Shown piece by piece: positions 13,022-24,071 of a stretch of 64,000 nt of DNA. The translations under genes and the position numbers were made by a program. How positions within the stretch are numbered: position 1 is the stretch's first letter; each line of letters opens with the position of its first letter. This DNA comes from Tetrapyrgos nigripes (taxonomy: Eukaryota > Basidiomycota > Agaricomycetes > Agaricales > Campanellaceae), in assembly GCA_013368315.1 (NCBI GenBank), contig JAACJM010000075.1, positions 1 to 64,000 of the forward strand, in the 5' to 3' direction. Under the pieces are notes generated by a model. The model worked only from the letters and a program-made list of their open reading frames with translations. It was not told where the DNA came from and searched no databases.

Positions 13022-13302
13022 CTAGACGATAATTGACATTCGCGGGTGTGCGTGTCCAAGACTATGAATGTAAGCGTCAATAATGAAGAATCCTTCTGAC
13101 TCTAAAGATAAATAATTAGTACATACCTTCCCTCGACATCAAGGTGCTCTCGGAGTGGGGCAGCGACAAGCGTGGGCGTGGCTACCGTAGTAGCTACCAT
13201 GGTGGCTTCTTTGCTAGCTTCCAGAGGATAGCCCATTACCGTAATACCAATACCAGTGAGAAGCGAGATACAGAAAGATAGATGACTGAAAGACTGATAC
13301 AT
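13022..13302 (-). CDS. Small secreted protein, copy 1 (71 aa)
   Basis: There are two exons, 13127-13302 and 13022-13061, with a 65-nt GT-AG intron. They total 216 nt and the frame closes. The protein starts MYQSFSHLSFCISLLTGIG, a typical signal peptide, followed by GYPLEASKEATMVATTVA and APLREHLDVEG. It ends SLGHAHPRMSIIV. It is a paralogue of the gene at 14921-15359 and shares promoter, signal peptide and the PLREH segment. This copy stops early in exon 2, so it lacks the arginine- and cysteine-bearing tail of copy 2. Function is unknown; small secreted proteins of fungi are often effectors or pheromone-like, but nothing here proves either. Confidence 0.6.
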
Positions 13303-13332
13303 TTTTGGCTCCAAGTCAGCCTGGATGCTCTG

Positions 13333-13342
13333 GCTTTTATAG
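13333..13342 (-). promoter_or_regulatory. TATA box of small secreted protein copy 1
   Basis: On the minus strand CTATAAAAGC lies about 30-40 bp upstream of the ATG at 13302. The same motif is conserved upstream of copy 2. Confidence 0.5.
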
Positions 13343-14146
13343 AGTGTCCAAGCAGGAATAGAAAGGGGAAATTATATTTCCTGTCACAGTCACCTCTCCT
13401 TTGATAGTTTCCCTCCAACGGCGCGATCACAACATGAGACTTCCAAGCATTCGAGTTGCATTCAAGTATCAGTTATATGCGGAGATACTGCCCCAAGACT
13501 CAAATATGTTGTACTATGATAGGTTCCCGCTCCATGCTCTCTATCAGTTGCGCTGAGACTCTGTCAATACTAGTACACCCAGTCGGAGATCCTCCATAAG
13601 TTTGTACTGTACAGTTCACAGCTCACTTCGGATATCTCACTGGTTCCCTTGTAATACTTATGGAGATCACTGTTGGACTCTTTGCAAATCACTTGATCTT
13701 ATGCCGCTTTGATAGTAATGTCTGTGTACAAGGACATTAGTACGGCTCATCCATGGCCGGATTTGCTATATTAATATTATATCCCTGTTCTCATTTTTGA
13801 CAGATGTGTGATCCATTAGCCAGACTTGTCATCTCAGCTCACTTCGGAAGGAGTACAAGTATGACCCACCGTGCCAGTGGTTGGCAGGTGAGAACATCAA
13901 GAATTTGAACACTTGCCAGCGCTTGAACGAATTCGGACTGATACCTCAGGCCGCTCGGCACTCATCCTCATCAGCGGTGAGTGAGTGAGTGTGCGAAAGA
14001 CGCACAAGAAATCACTGTCAGCTCTCTTTCATAATATTTAGGCTCGGCAATAATCCTATGATAGTATTATGAGTCGCTTTGGGACTTCTTTGGGGTATGT
14101 AGTAGTGGACCGGATCCTTTGTACATGCGAGACAACGTGACTAACG
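13343..14146. other. Duplicated promoter flank, then no gene
   Basis: 13343-13545 is nearly identical to 15402-15610, showing that the duplication unit includes at least 200 bp upstream of the start codon. The remainder has no recognised gene. Confidence 0.5.
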
Positions 14147-14148
14147 TT

Positions 14149-14216
14149 ACGAGGCCGAATGAAATGAGGATGAGTTCTTTACACCCTCTTTCTCTTTCCG
14201 TTTTGTTTCTGAACAC
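14149..14216 (+). mobile_element. Family R element, left-end fragment
   Basis: The segment after TA reads CGAGGCCGAATGAAATGAGG and then GAGTTCTTTACACCCTC, matching the left end of the family R element. The other end was not located. Confidence 0.45.
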
Positions 14217-14920
14217 TTGCAGCGTCTACAACGCATCATATCGTCCAATTTCTTTCCCTTCTCTTTGCATCAAGCACAAAGAAGTCCAATAAAATAATGT
14301 GTACATTAGGGGCTTGGACTGCGATGGCCTCGTATTCGCCACGCTACAGCGCTGGCCCACAACCACTTCATTTATCACGCAGGTGATATTCCTCGAGATA
14401 TATCATCTGTTCGTTATGCTTTCTGTACCCTTGAATACCATTCTCTATATCCTCTATCTTAACAAAATATGTTTCTTCCAATTGACTCCAGTGAAACTCA
14501 AACACTGGCAGCCTCGGAGCACGCGTTCCTCCTGTCCAATCAACGTTAACTCATTGTAGACTCATACTGCTTGCAACTCCTCAATAGCTAGATATCTATA
14601 CCTTATTCTACGACGCCCAGAATACCCAAACGGGTGCTTGGCGCTTTTAAATTTGGACTGTGGCTCAACTGTGGCTCCCTTAAGCATAGTCACATCCGCA
14701 ACGTGCCTTTGTAAGAACGAGACCCTAAAGATGAGTTATGATAGATTACGATGACCTTACAAGACTATGACAAAGTAAGTATCTATTGTACATACTTGAA
14801 GCTTCAAGCTTAGGGTGAAGCTTCAAGGTTATTCAATAACGCAACAAGGAGTAAGGATCATTAAGGTTGTCCCGGATCCAATTCCAACTACCGAAAGCAG
14901 GTTGAACCATTTGAACCTCG

Positions 14921-15359
14921 CTAATAATTATAAGGACTGAGGTCCGTTGCTGCGCAATAACCACGGCTGCAGACCTGTAAATGAACAGAATATCAAGCTA
15001 GGAACAGTTGCAGGCAATAATCCATGAGTATGGCTTACCCAGGCTCTAGGACGTCGCCTGTAAGGACTCTGAGGAGAACGCTGATTCAAGCCCGGATTCT
15101 CGAGGTGCGCGTGCCCACGACTAATAGAAACGTCATAAATTGAAACAAAGCCTCTGAGAGCAAATTATACAAACGTTTCCTCGATATCGGGGTGCTCTCG
15201 AAGTGGAGCAGCGATAGCCGTGGGCGTAACCACAGTAGCCACCATGGTCGCTTCTTTGCCAGCTTCCAGAGGATAACCGTTCACCTTGGTACTAGTGTCA
15301 GTGCCAGTGCCAATGAGAAGCAAGATAAAGAGAGATAAATGACTGAAAGACTGATACAT
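14921..15359 (-). CDS. Small secreted protein, copy 2 (106 aa)
   Basis: There are three exons, 15175-15359, 15039-15120 and 14921-14974, totalling 321 nt with the frame closing. It starts MYQSFSHLSLFILLLIGTG (signal peptide), then GYPLEAGKEATMVATVV, APLREHPDIEETRGHAHL, and a basic proline/arginine-rich tail QSPYRRRPRAW. It ends VCSRGYCAATDLSPYNY with two cysteines. The first intron aligns in position with that of copy 1. The two genes are same-strand tandem duplicates about 1.6 kb apart. The family is not recognised. Expression and splice support are needed to confirm the third exon. Confidence 0.6.
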
Positions 15360-15390
15360 TTTTGGCTCCAAGTCAGCCTGGATGCTCTGG

Positions 15391-15400
15391 CTTTTATAAA
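15391..15400 (-). promoter_or_regulatory. TATA box of small secreted protein copy 2
   Basis: TTTATAAAAG on the minus strand sits about 32-41 bp upstream of the ATG at 15359, at the same spacing as in copy 1. Confidence 0.5.
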
Positions 15401-15699
15401 GTACCCGAGCAGGGATAGAAAGGGGAAATTATATTTCCTATCAGTCACCTCTCCTTTGATAGTTTCCCTCCACCGCCGCGATCACAACATGAGATTTCCA
15501 AGCATTCGAGTTGCATTCGAGTACCAGTTCTATGCGGAGATACTGCCCCACGACTCAGATATGTTTTACTGTGATAGATTGCCGCTACATGCTCACTGTG
15601 ACCGTGACTGTCAATGATGAGTGTCAGTGCTTACTTTGGAAATCTCTCCCCCGCCTACTCTTAAGTGATAGTTTTCTCACCCTGGAGGCGGGTCTAGAT

Positions 15700-16437
15700 T
15701 AGTGCACAGCACGGGTCTGACGAGTTGCCACGGGTCTCGGGTACGGGTATGGATTTGGAAATCCGCGCTGACCCGTACCCGTATAGATGTACCCGCCATA
15801 CCTGCCACCTAGAATTTTGTATTACTGCATACCTATGTATACTATTACTTTCAGTAGATTTTGTATGATTTTAAAGTACTCAACTCAATGACTCTTTGCA
15901 CTGGGTATTTTTGCGGCCACAATGTGTCCACTGTCTGACCATGTGTCCCATCTTAATATGCACTGCGGGCGGCCATTGATATTTGTAGGCATTTTTGTTG
16001 AGACTTAAATTACGAAAATTTCGCACGATTTCTAGGCTGATAAAAGTCAAAGTATTTGTCGCTGAAATGCCAGCTTTAAATGGAAAGCTGGCATTTCAGC
16101 GGCAAATACTGGCAAATACTTTGACTCTTATCAGCCTAGAAATCGTGCTAAAAATTCGTAATTTAAGTCCCAACAAAAATGCCTGCAAATATCAATGGCC
16201 GCCTGCAGTGATGGAAGGTGACACGTTGCGTTCACACGCGTCCAGCCTTCAGAATTGTGGCTGAACTCGTTGAGCGAAGAAAATCAATGCGATACTCATT
16301 GAAGAAAAGCCGATTTCATGGCAAGTTCAAAGCTATAGGTGTGTAGAATAAATATACAAACTTGAGAACAGATGGGCTATCCGCAAAGGGTACGGGTGGG
16401 CTCAAAGTTAGCCGCGGTATACCCATGCAGTGCACTA
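15700..16437. mobile_element. hAT-type MITE (TAGTGCAC ends, 8-bp TSD GTCTAGAT)
   Basis: The element begins TAGTGCACAGCACGGGT and ends ACCCATGCAGTGCACTA. A perfect 8-bp direct repeat GTCTAGAT flanks it (15692-15699 and 16438-16445). The TAG...CTA ends and 8-bp duplication are typical of hAT elements. It is non-coding. A separate MITE (15961-16210) is inserted inside it; without that insertion and its duplicated ATG it would be about 485 bp. A CpG-poor relative with GGTACAGG-type ends lies at about 37248-37600. Confidence 0.8.
15961..16210. mobile_element. MITE, CACTGCGGGCGG family, 3-bp TSD ATG, nested
   Basis: This is a 250-bp fold-back element. The left end CACTGCGGGCGGCCATTGAT is mirrored by ATCAATGGCCGCCTGCAGTG. 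The arms stay paired to the centre near 16084. ATG is duplicated at 15958-15960 and 16211-16213. It is inserted in the hAT-type MITE, so it is the younger of the two. Confidence 0.85.
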
Positions 16438-16920
16438 GTCTAGATATCAACATCCCACTCCAACGGACCTCGTGATCAGCTCCAAGGCTCAGTGATATTC
16501 TGCTGCTATCATACTAGTGCTCTACTAGTAACTATGGTCTTTGGATCTTAGTAGTGGGCTGTGACTAGTGTTCGGCCACTGGCAGCTCAGTTCCTAGGTC
16601 GAAACGTGCATCATTTCTCAACTAAGACCATTACAATTATTACAATTATTCTCTTGCACTTCTCGGTTCGAAAGCTTCATTAACGCAGTCTAGATATCAA
16701 TATCCCACTCCAATGGACCTCGTGATCAGCCCCAAGGCTTAGTACTATTCTGCTGCTATCATAATAGCTGCTTTACTAGTAACTATGGTGTTTGGATCTT
16801 GATAGTGGCCTGTGACGAATGTTCGGCCAGCTCAGTTGCTAGGCCGAAACGTGCATCATCTCTCGACCAAGACTATTACGATTGTTCTCTTGCACTTGTA
16901 GTTCAGTTCGAAAGCTTTAC
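16438..16920. repeat. Tandem direct duplication, two ~240-bp units
   Basis: The unit beginning GTCTAGATATCAACATCCCA (from 16438) is repeated from about 16688 with roughly 80-90% identity by eye. It runs to the GGTTCGAAAGCTT / AGTTCGAAAGCTTTACT segment. The pair lies directly upstream of the membrane-protein gene at 17150. Confidence 0.7.
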
Positions 16921-17149
16921 TAGCCTCACATTGTCTATGATGAACGTTGGAAATCCGCATTCGGTATCGCGTCTGTCCAGGACGCCCTGCAAGGTTTTCA
17001 TTCCTCCTGTTCTTCATCTAAGGCCTGTGATCTTCTTTGATATCACCACAGCGACAGAATCGAATCAAAAAAAGACTGGTGTCACGTCTCGTCTTACTTA
17101 TAAAGGCTGAGCCTGTTCTTCAATCAACGAACCCCAGAGTTCAACCAAC

Positions 17150-18713
17150 ATGTCAAACATCGCTATTGCAGAATCCTCTATCTTTGGGGTTGAGGTGGCG
17201 CTTCTCGCGCCGATTATTTCTCTCTCAGTGAGTGGAGGTGGTTCAATGGCTGCATCGTCCTTGCTTCCATTTACTCAATGACCCAATCCCAAAGGTCACA
17301 ATGACTGTATTTGGTGAGATCAATCGTTGTTTCTTATAGCTTTCTTTGCGCGTAATGATCATATGTACTAGGTTTCTATCTTCTGCTTTTCTGCCTCTCC
17401 ACATACTTCCTGTGCAAGCGTCGAATCCTGTTTTACAGGAAAATAAACCTCTTGTGGACGACGGCTCTCTTCCTTGTGTCCACTTTCGGGGCGATTATCA
17501 ATGCCTCTAGCAGCCTCATGGACATAGTGGTTATTTACAACGCACTCAGGACTCAAGAATTCACTTCCTTCGTCAACTATGTCACGCAAAGCAAAGCACA
17601 GGCTGTCATTCTGTGAGTACTTCCGAGCAGGCTACATGAAAATGAGGGCTGATAACTCAAATGCGTCCTACTATGCTCAGGGGACTTTCATACACTTGTT
17701 TCATTGTGGCAAAGTACGTCAAATTACACCTAGCGCTGATGAACATAACTTGACGTTATCATTTTCTCCAGCTGTATAGCTGACTTTGTTCTAGTGAGTG
17801 GGGCGGTATGGCCAATTCGGGGGTATCTCACATCCACACCCAGATTCATCGATGCTATCTCGTTTGGGGATCGAAGAAATGGATCATAGCTCCCCCTATC
17901 TTAGCATCACTGATAACCAATAGTGCGTACATTCATGGCTGCTCTTTGTCTTTAACTTTACTGTTTTTGACCATGTATTCAGCCATTGGCCTAGCAGCAG
18001 CTATCATGAGGGCAAAGGCCACAGCCGGTGATGGAGACGTTGATTCGAACTTTCAATTGGCGCTGAAAGGCATACGTTATCAACTCGGTTTTTACTACGC
18101 CAATGCAATCGTCAACTTTTTGTTGACAGCCTCCATTGGTACGTATCATCCTGATTCATCAGAGCGAAAGTTCATCAAGCTATTCCGATCCTATTTCAAA
18201 TGAACACATACAGCCGGTCGTATCTGGTGGGTAGTTAGGCAAATGGAGGGATTCAACGACCACTCTTCGGGAAAACAAGAAGTACAGGCAAGGTATAGAA
18301 CGGTCATCGCAACTTTGTATGTTATTCACCTTATTGCCTGTATAACCTACGGCTGACAGTCATTGATATATACTGATACTCCTTCCTAAAGGCTTGAATG
18401 CGGCATTATCTACCCAATTTCCCTCATTGCTCACGCAGCTGTCGAGGGTAGCGCCGCGAAAATCTCGATACCGGTCAATCTCACACCGACTGCGATGCAA
18501 CTTGCGGTACGTCACGATTATTTTGTGGATAGTTATCGAATTTTTCTGATTTTTCGGCTCCAGGGTATTGCGCCGACTTTGATTCTCGTCCGTGCCTGCC
18601 TCGGGAGGAGTATCACGGAACAAGTTATTAGTTCTCAGACTACGATCCCTAAGAGTTTTATAGATGGATCGAAAGAGCGAGAGCCGTCTTATGCACATTC
18701 GAATAGCTCCTGA
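17150..18713 (+). CDS. Seven-helix integral membrane protein of Agaricomycete type
   Basis: This multi-exon gene starts MSNIAIAESSIFGVEVALLA, encoded in exon 17150-17227, followed by a 19-nt exon (17295-17313). The spliced protein contains successive hydrophobic segments: TVFGFYLLLFCLSTYFL, LLWTTALFLVSTFGAII, LSYTCFIVANCIADFVL, WIIAPPILASLI, YYANAIVNFLLTASI, CGIIYPISLIAHAA and GIAPTLILVRACLG. The motif HRCYLVWGSKK follows helix 4 and KGIRYQLGFYY precedes helix 6. The hydrophilic tail ends KEREPSYAHSNSS. This layout matches a large family of uncharacterised mushroom membrane proteins. Ligand and role are unknown. Introns are canonical GT-AG and the frame is open throughout. Confidence 0.75.
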
Positions 18714-19690
18714 CGTTCACATAACCAGGTCAAAACTGAAGAGGGAGTTTGAGGGTATAAGTTTGAGAGTATTCCAGCTTTATACACGCCTCGCCCAGGC
18801 AACGATTGGATTGATTCTTCTCTCCCTGGTGGAGTTTTCTTTATTTTATTTTATTGCCAATTTTGCACTATGTACTGCACTTCCCTCTTTGCCACTTTGT
18901 ACCTTGATGGTCTTCCGTTATTTATTGTCTGTCCCCGGTGAACTGCTAATAGGCAACATTACTTAGTAGTACCTCCCATGCAGAAGTCTTCTTGCTCTCG
19001 GACTCCATCTTTACAGATGATAACAAGAGCGTTTGGCCGGGCTTCGCCCCGGCCATAAGAGTGAAGAAGTCCAGTATCAGTCAAGTAAACTACGCTGGGT
19101 TTTGGAGAATTTGCAGAAAACAAACTCTCGAATCACGGTGGGATCTCATCGATCTTAAGCTTGAAAGATTTGAGAATTAAGTAATCCAATCCAATCATCG
19201 CAGTATGCTTCACCGTAGTCTCCATTTCGTAGCCGACAATTTCTCTGCTTCGTGCACTGGAGTCCGGACTCCAGGTTGTCTTCATTGACTCCTTAATATC
19301 TCCGCGGGTTATGCCAGCCTCCCCAAGTGACCCCTGGGGTCTGTCTTGACAATTTAATATCTTCACTTGCATTTTCCTGTTTTTCCAGTCTCATTCTCTT
19401 CTTTATTGTTTTCATGTTCATTTCAAACTGTATCGCCACCGCAAATACACCCGAGCAACCCAAGGACTCACCTCGATCTTCTTTTCTTCTTTTCTTCATG
19501 TATCTTGGTACGTACTTCGTAATGATCTTATCTTCAGGCAGCTGAAGAGGGTTATCTTGAATCAATCTTTGTCCTGAGCCTTCAGATATTTGGTGTACAT
19601 ACCCTCCTCAACCTCGATCCTCCATTGTCTAGTACATTGGTTTTGAAATTATTTCCTTTCATTATTTGTACTTACATAGTACAACTGAGC
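18714..19690. other. Intergenic, no gene recognised
   Basis: Downstream of the membrane-protein gene there is only weak, unspliced open sequence. A GC-rich hairpin GGCCGGGCTTCGCCCCGGCC sits at about 19036-19055. Confidence 0.4.
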
Positions 19691-20175
19691 CACCAGTTTT
19701 TCAAGCTCACAGTCAAGCCACGCAAGCTTGAGTGAGCTTGACTTTCTATTTTGGGTGTGGCTGTGCTTATCCCTAGTCTAGTCAACTTCACTACACTTCA
19801 TTTGACAACAAGCTACTCACACTGAAGGGTTCATTCATTATATTATATATACCACATTCTTCATTACACCTTGGTTTAGCCTCTGCTGAGTCAAGTACAT
19901 AATTTTTTTCTGAAAATACAGAGATACAATACTCAGTTTTTCCTAAATGTTTCCCAACTGCATTAGAGAGATATGGTAATCCAGATGGAACAGGAAGATC
20001 CTTATAAATGAGGCTTTATGATTCAGAGGCAATGACAATAGATTTACAAGCTAAACAATATGTTAGACCTATTCAAGGTAAAGTAGTGAATATCAAAGAC
20101 ATTTAAGGGCATATAATCAGCTTTTGTGATGGATCAAGAGTAGCTGGAGGAAGCTTGAGTGAGCTTGAGTGTGAG
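19691..20175. repeat. Relic related to the 9-bp-TSD element at 35866
   Basis: It starts CCACCAGTTTTTCAAGCTCACA, then carries GGTGTGGCTGTGCTTATCC and ACACTTCATTTGACA, all of which recur inside 35866-40031. It ends in GCTTGAGTGAGCTTGAGTG. Terminal duplications were not found, so it is a fragment or decayed. Confidence 0.5.
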
Positions 20176-20199
20176 CCAAGGGGATGGGAAAACTTAGCA

Positions 20200-20425
20200 C
20201 TTATCAAAAAAAAGCCATTGAAAACAAGTGATAAACATATGAGGGATATGATACCCCATAGGGATAATGATAGTTGGTCCATTTGTTGCTGTGATGGATG
20301 TAAAACAGGATCCTCAGAAGTTTTTTTCGCAAGGGAGGATGTTGAAAGAGTTGGCAATGAGGTGGTGGATGATTTTAGAGTTGGACCAGGAGTGGGGGGT
20401 TCTGTATTCAAGCACCCTGGGACAC
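20200..20425 (-). pseudogene. Decayed copy of exon 1 of the large gene at 6031-11055
   Basis: The minus-strand sequence parallels 10620-10820: CACTCCTGGTCCAACTC, AAAATCATCCAC, CTCATTGCCAACTCTTTCAA, TTTACATCCATCAC and CTATGGGGTAT all align in order. In the parent this encodes ITPHSWSNSKIIHYLIANSFN to IPMGYRIPLMF. The copy has stops and frameshifts. Differences are dominated by C-to-T or G-to-A changes, several at parental CpG sites (for example CTCGCG to CTTGCG). It adjoins a transposon relic, so gene-fragment capture is possible. Confidence 0.8.
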
Positions 20426-20668
20426 AGTAATTATATGAAGGGGTGTGAGCCAGCACTGAGCGTGGTGGAAATGAGTCTGGTGAGTTCAAATTTAAGATGC
20501 TAGACCACACTCCAATGAAGATATTCAACAAAAAACGGATATTGCTGATTCAATTTCTGAGAAAAGTACTAGAGTGTAGATCATTGTGTAGAATCAGAGG
20601 CTCAGAGCTATAATCAATATACATGAGAAGAAGATACAGCCCTCGAGCTCTTGAAAAGGGAATACTTA

Positions 20669-20801
20669 CACGCTGAAAATACAAAAATATCTGCTCGGCA
20701 GAAAGGCATACAGAAACACACTTTTTTTTACAGATATATATTATATCAGTAGTAGTGATGTGATCTATCCATCGAGTGGATATTTTTGTCTTTTCGGTGT
20801 G
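20669..20801. mobile_element. 133-bp MITE, CACGCYGAAAA family, 3-bp TSD TTA
   Basis: It starts CACGCTGAAAATACAAAAAT and ends TATTTTTGTCTTTTCGGTGTG. TTA is duplicated at 20666-20668 and 20802-20804. It is about 90% identical to the element at 41851-41981. Confidence 0.85.
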
Positions 20802-20804
20802 TTA

Positions 20805-20947
20805 CAAGAATAGGGGTGCATATTCTCTATTACCGGAGAAAATCGGAAAGAAATTTGATCGAGACAGATGGAGGAAATCAGGACAAACTCAACATAGCCA
20901 CACGCGGAAACGCAGTGTAAAGAACTCGTCCTCATTCTTCGGCCTCG
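20805..20947 (-). mobile_element. Family R element, partial
   Basis: The right part reads CATAGCCACACGCGGAAACG, then TCATTCTTCGGCCTCG followed by TA. The MITE at 20669 sits at its left side, so the left limit is unclear. Confidence 0.45.
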
Positions 20948-21424
20948 TAATAAAGTCCTTGGATGTACCTTAGATAGGATTATACAACAATTGTTGGATA
21001 ATTCCAAGGCTCTTTTTTAAATAAAAGCCCTGCCAAATAACCTACCAGCTACAATGCGCATTCAGGTGACTAGTCTGAGAGTGATGATCAAGGTCTATTG
21101 CTCTCCAAGGCTCCCCCAAGGGCTGTGCAGCTGGTTATGACCAGACTGGACATTCCTTTTTGGTTGTAAGGTCTGACCCAGCTCTCCCTCTCCCCACCTT
21201 CCAAAAAAGGAAGGAGATTAGATTAGATTGCGGAGATTATGTAACATTGATTGACACGTCACCTCCTCATTGCTTCCTTCCTTCACCTTAACACCTAGCA
21301 GCACGACATCTGTGCAGTATAGGCTCATGAAACACATTTTCTACTCAACAATGTGTTACCTACTTGAATAATATCACATTTTATGGTCTAAACATTTGCG
21401 TAACAAGAACATCACATTTGGTAC

Positions 21425-22175
21425 TTACATTTGAATCAGAGCAGCCTTCACCCATTCTAATCTTGCATCAAAGATACCACTTCCCATTGAAAACAGCTGC
21501 ATGCAAGCTTTACTCCAGCCACAAAGTGCATGGACACCTTCCAGATTGTTCTTGACCAGCTCATCAATGTTCTCTTCTGTGTAACCAAAAGCTTCATGAA
21601 GCTTTTTATTCACATAGATGTCAGGTTCAAGGTATAGGGATGCCTCAAGGGCCAGATAGGTGGAAAATATTGAGAGCCAGTTTGAAATAGATGGTGAGGG
21701 GGTAAAAAGTCAAGAAGCTTCTCCATTTGAGTGACCAGCATCTCTGATACAGATTCCTTTGCCTTGGCATGGGTTTTAGAATTGGCCTTCTCTTCCATGG
21801 TAGCTGATTCAGGAGAGGACATCCCCAAGGGAATTTTAGGAGTCAAATTGGCAGAGGGAGCTGAGGAGGGAATGACACAATCTATAGAAGACTGCATGGA
21901 AGGAGCTGTGGAAAATGAAGCATCTGGAGCAGCTGGACTCCTTCTGCAAAAGAAGTCCATGATGAACTTCTTAGGATGGGCCTTCTCGATGTCAGATGTT
22001 GTTGCCAGTTTGCTTCACTGCCCATGCCAATAGCTACATCAACCTTGCATACATCACAGTACTGCTTGCTTTCTGCTGTAAACTCAGGCTGTAAAGGCAC
22101 AGAGGTAGTATAAATAAAGCCATCAGGAAGGACTGATTGAGTACACACTTCTTTTCTCTTCTTTCCCTTGGCCAT
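21425..22175 (-). pseudogene. Broken gene with U1-type zinc-finger remnant
   Basis: The minus-strand start reads MAKGKKRKEVCTQSVLPDGF, then a finger-like YCDVCKVDVAIGMGSEANW..QHLTS. A single-base frame change after HLTS is needed to continue EKAHPKKFIMDFFCRR, then a Ser/Pro/Ala linker (PLGMSSPESATMEEK). Another frame change leads to YVNKKLHEAFGYTEENIDEL and VHALCGWSKACMQLF. The sequence is CpG-poor. The spacing C-x2-C...H-x5-6-H fits a U1-like finger. The gene looks inactivated; the family is otherwise unrecognised. Confidence 0.45.
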
Positions 22176-22764
22176 TGAAAAATTTTAATGGATGACGTGT
22201 AGGAAGATTGACAAGCTGACCAATCATTGTGTGGCGAGTGGTGCCTGAGCCAGCAATATCCAGTAGCACATTTACAGGGCCTGGAATGACCATCTGACCT
22301 CAGAAAAGGTGTTTTTATTACTTTCTGCCTTGATTCCAACAAAAGAGACCACTTGACCCCCATAAGACTAGGTTGTACTTTTGGGTCATAAGCCATCCCT
22401 CCCCCTAAGGTCTGGCCTCAGGTAGACTGACTGCACAGCCCTTGGGCTCCCCAGGTCAGCTTTGGGTTGTAACTTGGCTTTGGACAGCCACTTTCCAAAT
22501 CAAGCATCTATATAATTTGGCAGTTGTAGTAACACATGTGTCTGGGTCAAGTTGGGCACAGATTGTGTAGCATATTTTTATTCACACATATATATCTCAA
22601 TATCCATGTTGCCAAGAACAGGCTCAGCTGGGACTGGATAACCTCTCAGGCTATCACACAGGGACCAAGGATGAAGGAACAAGGCAAATAGATTGTATAA
22701 GTGAGTAAGCCAAAGATGGCCTAAGTCAACATAGTACTGAGGTAAAGCTGAGTAGCATGGATTA

Positions 22765-23135
22765 CACAGTGAAAATACCAAAATATCTGCTCAATAGATA
22801 GGTGACCTAATCTGTGTTACGAGGCCCTTTTAAGGGACTTGTTCTTATAACCTGACGTTCCAGCGTGTGACTATGCTCGATAGCTCCTCCATTCAGTCAG
22901 CAAATTCCATACAGTTGCCGATATGCTGTTCTCTTATTTTGGGCCCCATCATCATGCCATGCGCAGCGATGGCCCACATTTCCTTCATGCAGGAATGAGA
23001 TATATTTGGAAGCTAAATATATGTCTGAATAGATATTGTATCCAAAGCAAATCTGAAGGTTAGATATTTGAACAAAAAGATGATATATCAGGATATTATT
23101 TGATACCTTTGATTAGTGAGCAGACACATGGCATA
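22765..23135. mobile_element. Decayed end of the 3.1-kb CAC...GTG element family
   Basis: CACAGTGAAAATACCAAAAT and GATAGGTGACC, then ATATTTGGAAGCTAAATATA, GAACAAAAAGATGATATATC and TTGATTAGTGAGCAGACACAT match the terminal repeat of the element at 32756-35836. It is interrupted by a family R element (22820-22987). The other end was not located. Confidence 0.6.
22820..22987 (+). mobile_element. Family R element, 168 bp, nested
   Basis: It starts CGAGGCCCTTTTAAGG after TA and ends GATGGCCCACATTTCCTTCA. Comparison with the uninterrupted terminal repeat at 32800 (GTGTACGAAAATGAG) shows insertion at the TA of that sequence. Confidence 0.6.
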
Positions 23136-23629
23136 TCAAATCTATGGAAAAAGGTACAGAGAGACCTTCAATCTGCAAACTGAAGAAAGATCACCTATCA
23201 ATTCTGCAGTTTTATGTCCAGAAATGCTGTGTATCTGGAGTCCTGATACAACACTGGTGCATCAGTGACTTGATGCAGGTGTGTTTCAGACACATCAATC
23301 ACCAGAATGTCCTCAATGAGGTATCATACTTATAATGCCTGTCATCTGATGTAAACATTTGTCATCGTGGCTTGAGTTGGACACAGGGTTGACCATGCGT
23401 GATCATGGTTCATCACAATGGCAGGTGGTCATAATGGATGACAGGGGTGACCACACATGACAGCTGTGATAACCAATGGTCAAGTAGTACATCAGTCTTG
23501 TAGTACTTTGGATCTGAGACTTCTGAGCCTGGGCCTGAGCCTGACCTTGACTATGACCATGGTATACCTAAATCTGCGGGGCTGTGGGGGCCTGGCTCTA
23601 ATTTGTGGGTACCATCTAAATTTATCATA

Positions 23630-24071
23630 TGTCATGAACTGCTACAGTTCTCTGCCCTCCTTCCTCTACCTCATCATTCGTCCATTGTGTTTCCTTGTTG
23701 ACACTTTTTCTTTCATTTCTATTATCCTTCAATTCATACTCCTTTTAAATGTTATGGCACTGACTTTGAACTCTATAATATCTGTCAAACTATGTTTAGC
23801 TATCACAGTTCCATCTTCACTTTTGTTGTTTTCATCCCTTTACTATTTTTATGAAACTCTCACTTATTCATTGATCTTTTACATATATACCAGCAGACTT
23901 TGGTAGTTGGTTCTTTAGTTCATTCACTTCATCTCCACTTTGTACTACTACTACACAGTGTAGAGCCTAGTCAGCTTACTCATTTTCTTCAAATCTATCT
24001 CTCCATTCTCATCAGTTTTGTCTTTGTGTGACTTGGGTGGTTAGTTATTGAGTGTACCGACAACCTTGACA
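23630..24071 (+). mobile_element. Solo LTR, 442 bp, 5-bp TSD TCATA
   Basis: It begins TGTCATGAACTGC and ends GTACCGACAACCTTGACA, a TG...CA LTR. A perfect TCATA repeat flanks it (23625-23629 and 24072-24076). The 3' part GTGTGACTTGGGTGGTTA and TAGTTCATTCACTTC recur in the LTRs at 31196-32125. No internal retrotransposon sequence adjoins it. It is CpG-depleted, so it is old. Confidence 0.75.

Noticed and set aside
19691..20660. A complete gene-capturing element containing the 20200-20425 fragment
   Set aside because: Only one plausible end was found; no second terminal repeat or 9-bp duplication could be placed.
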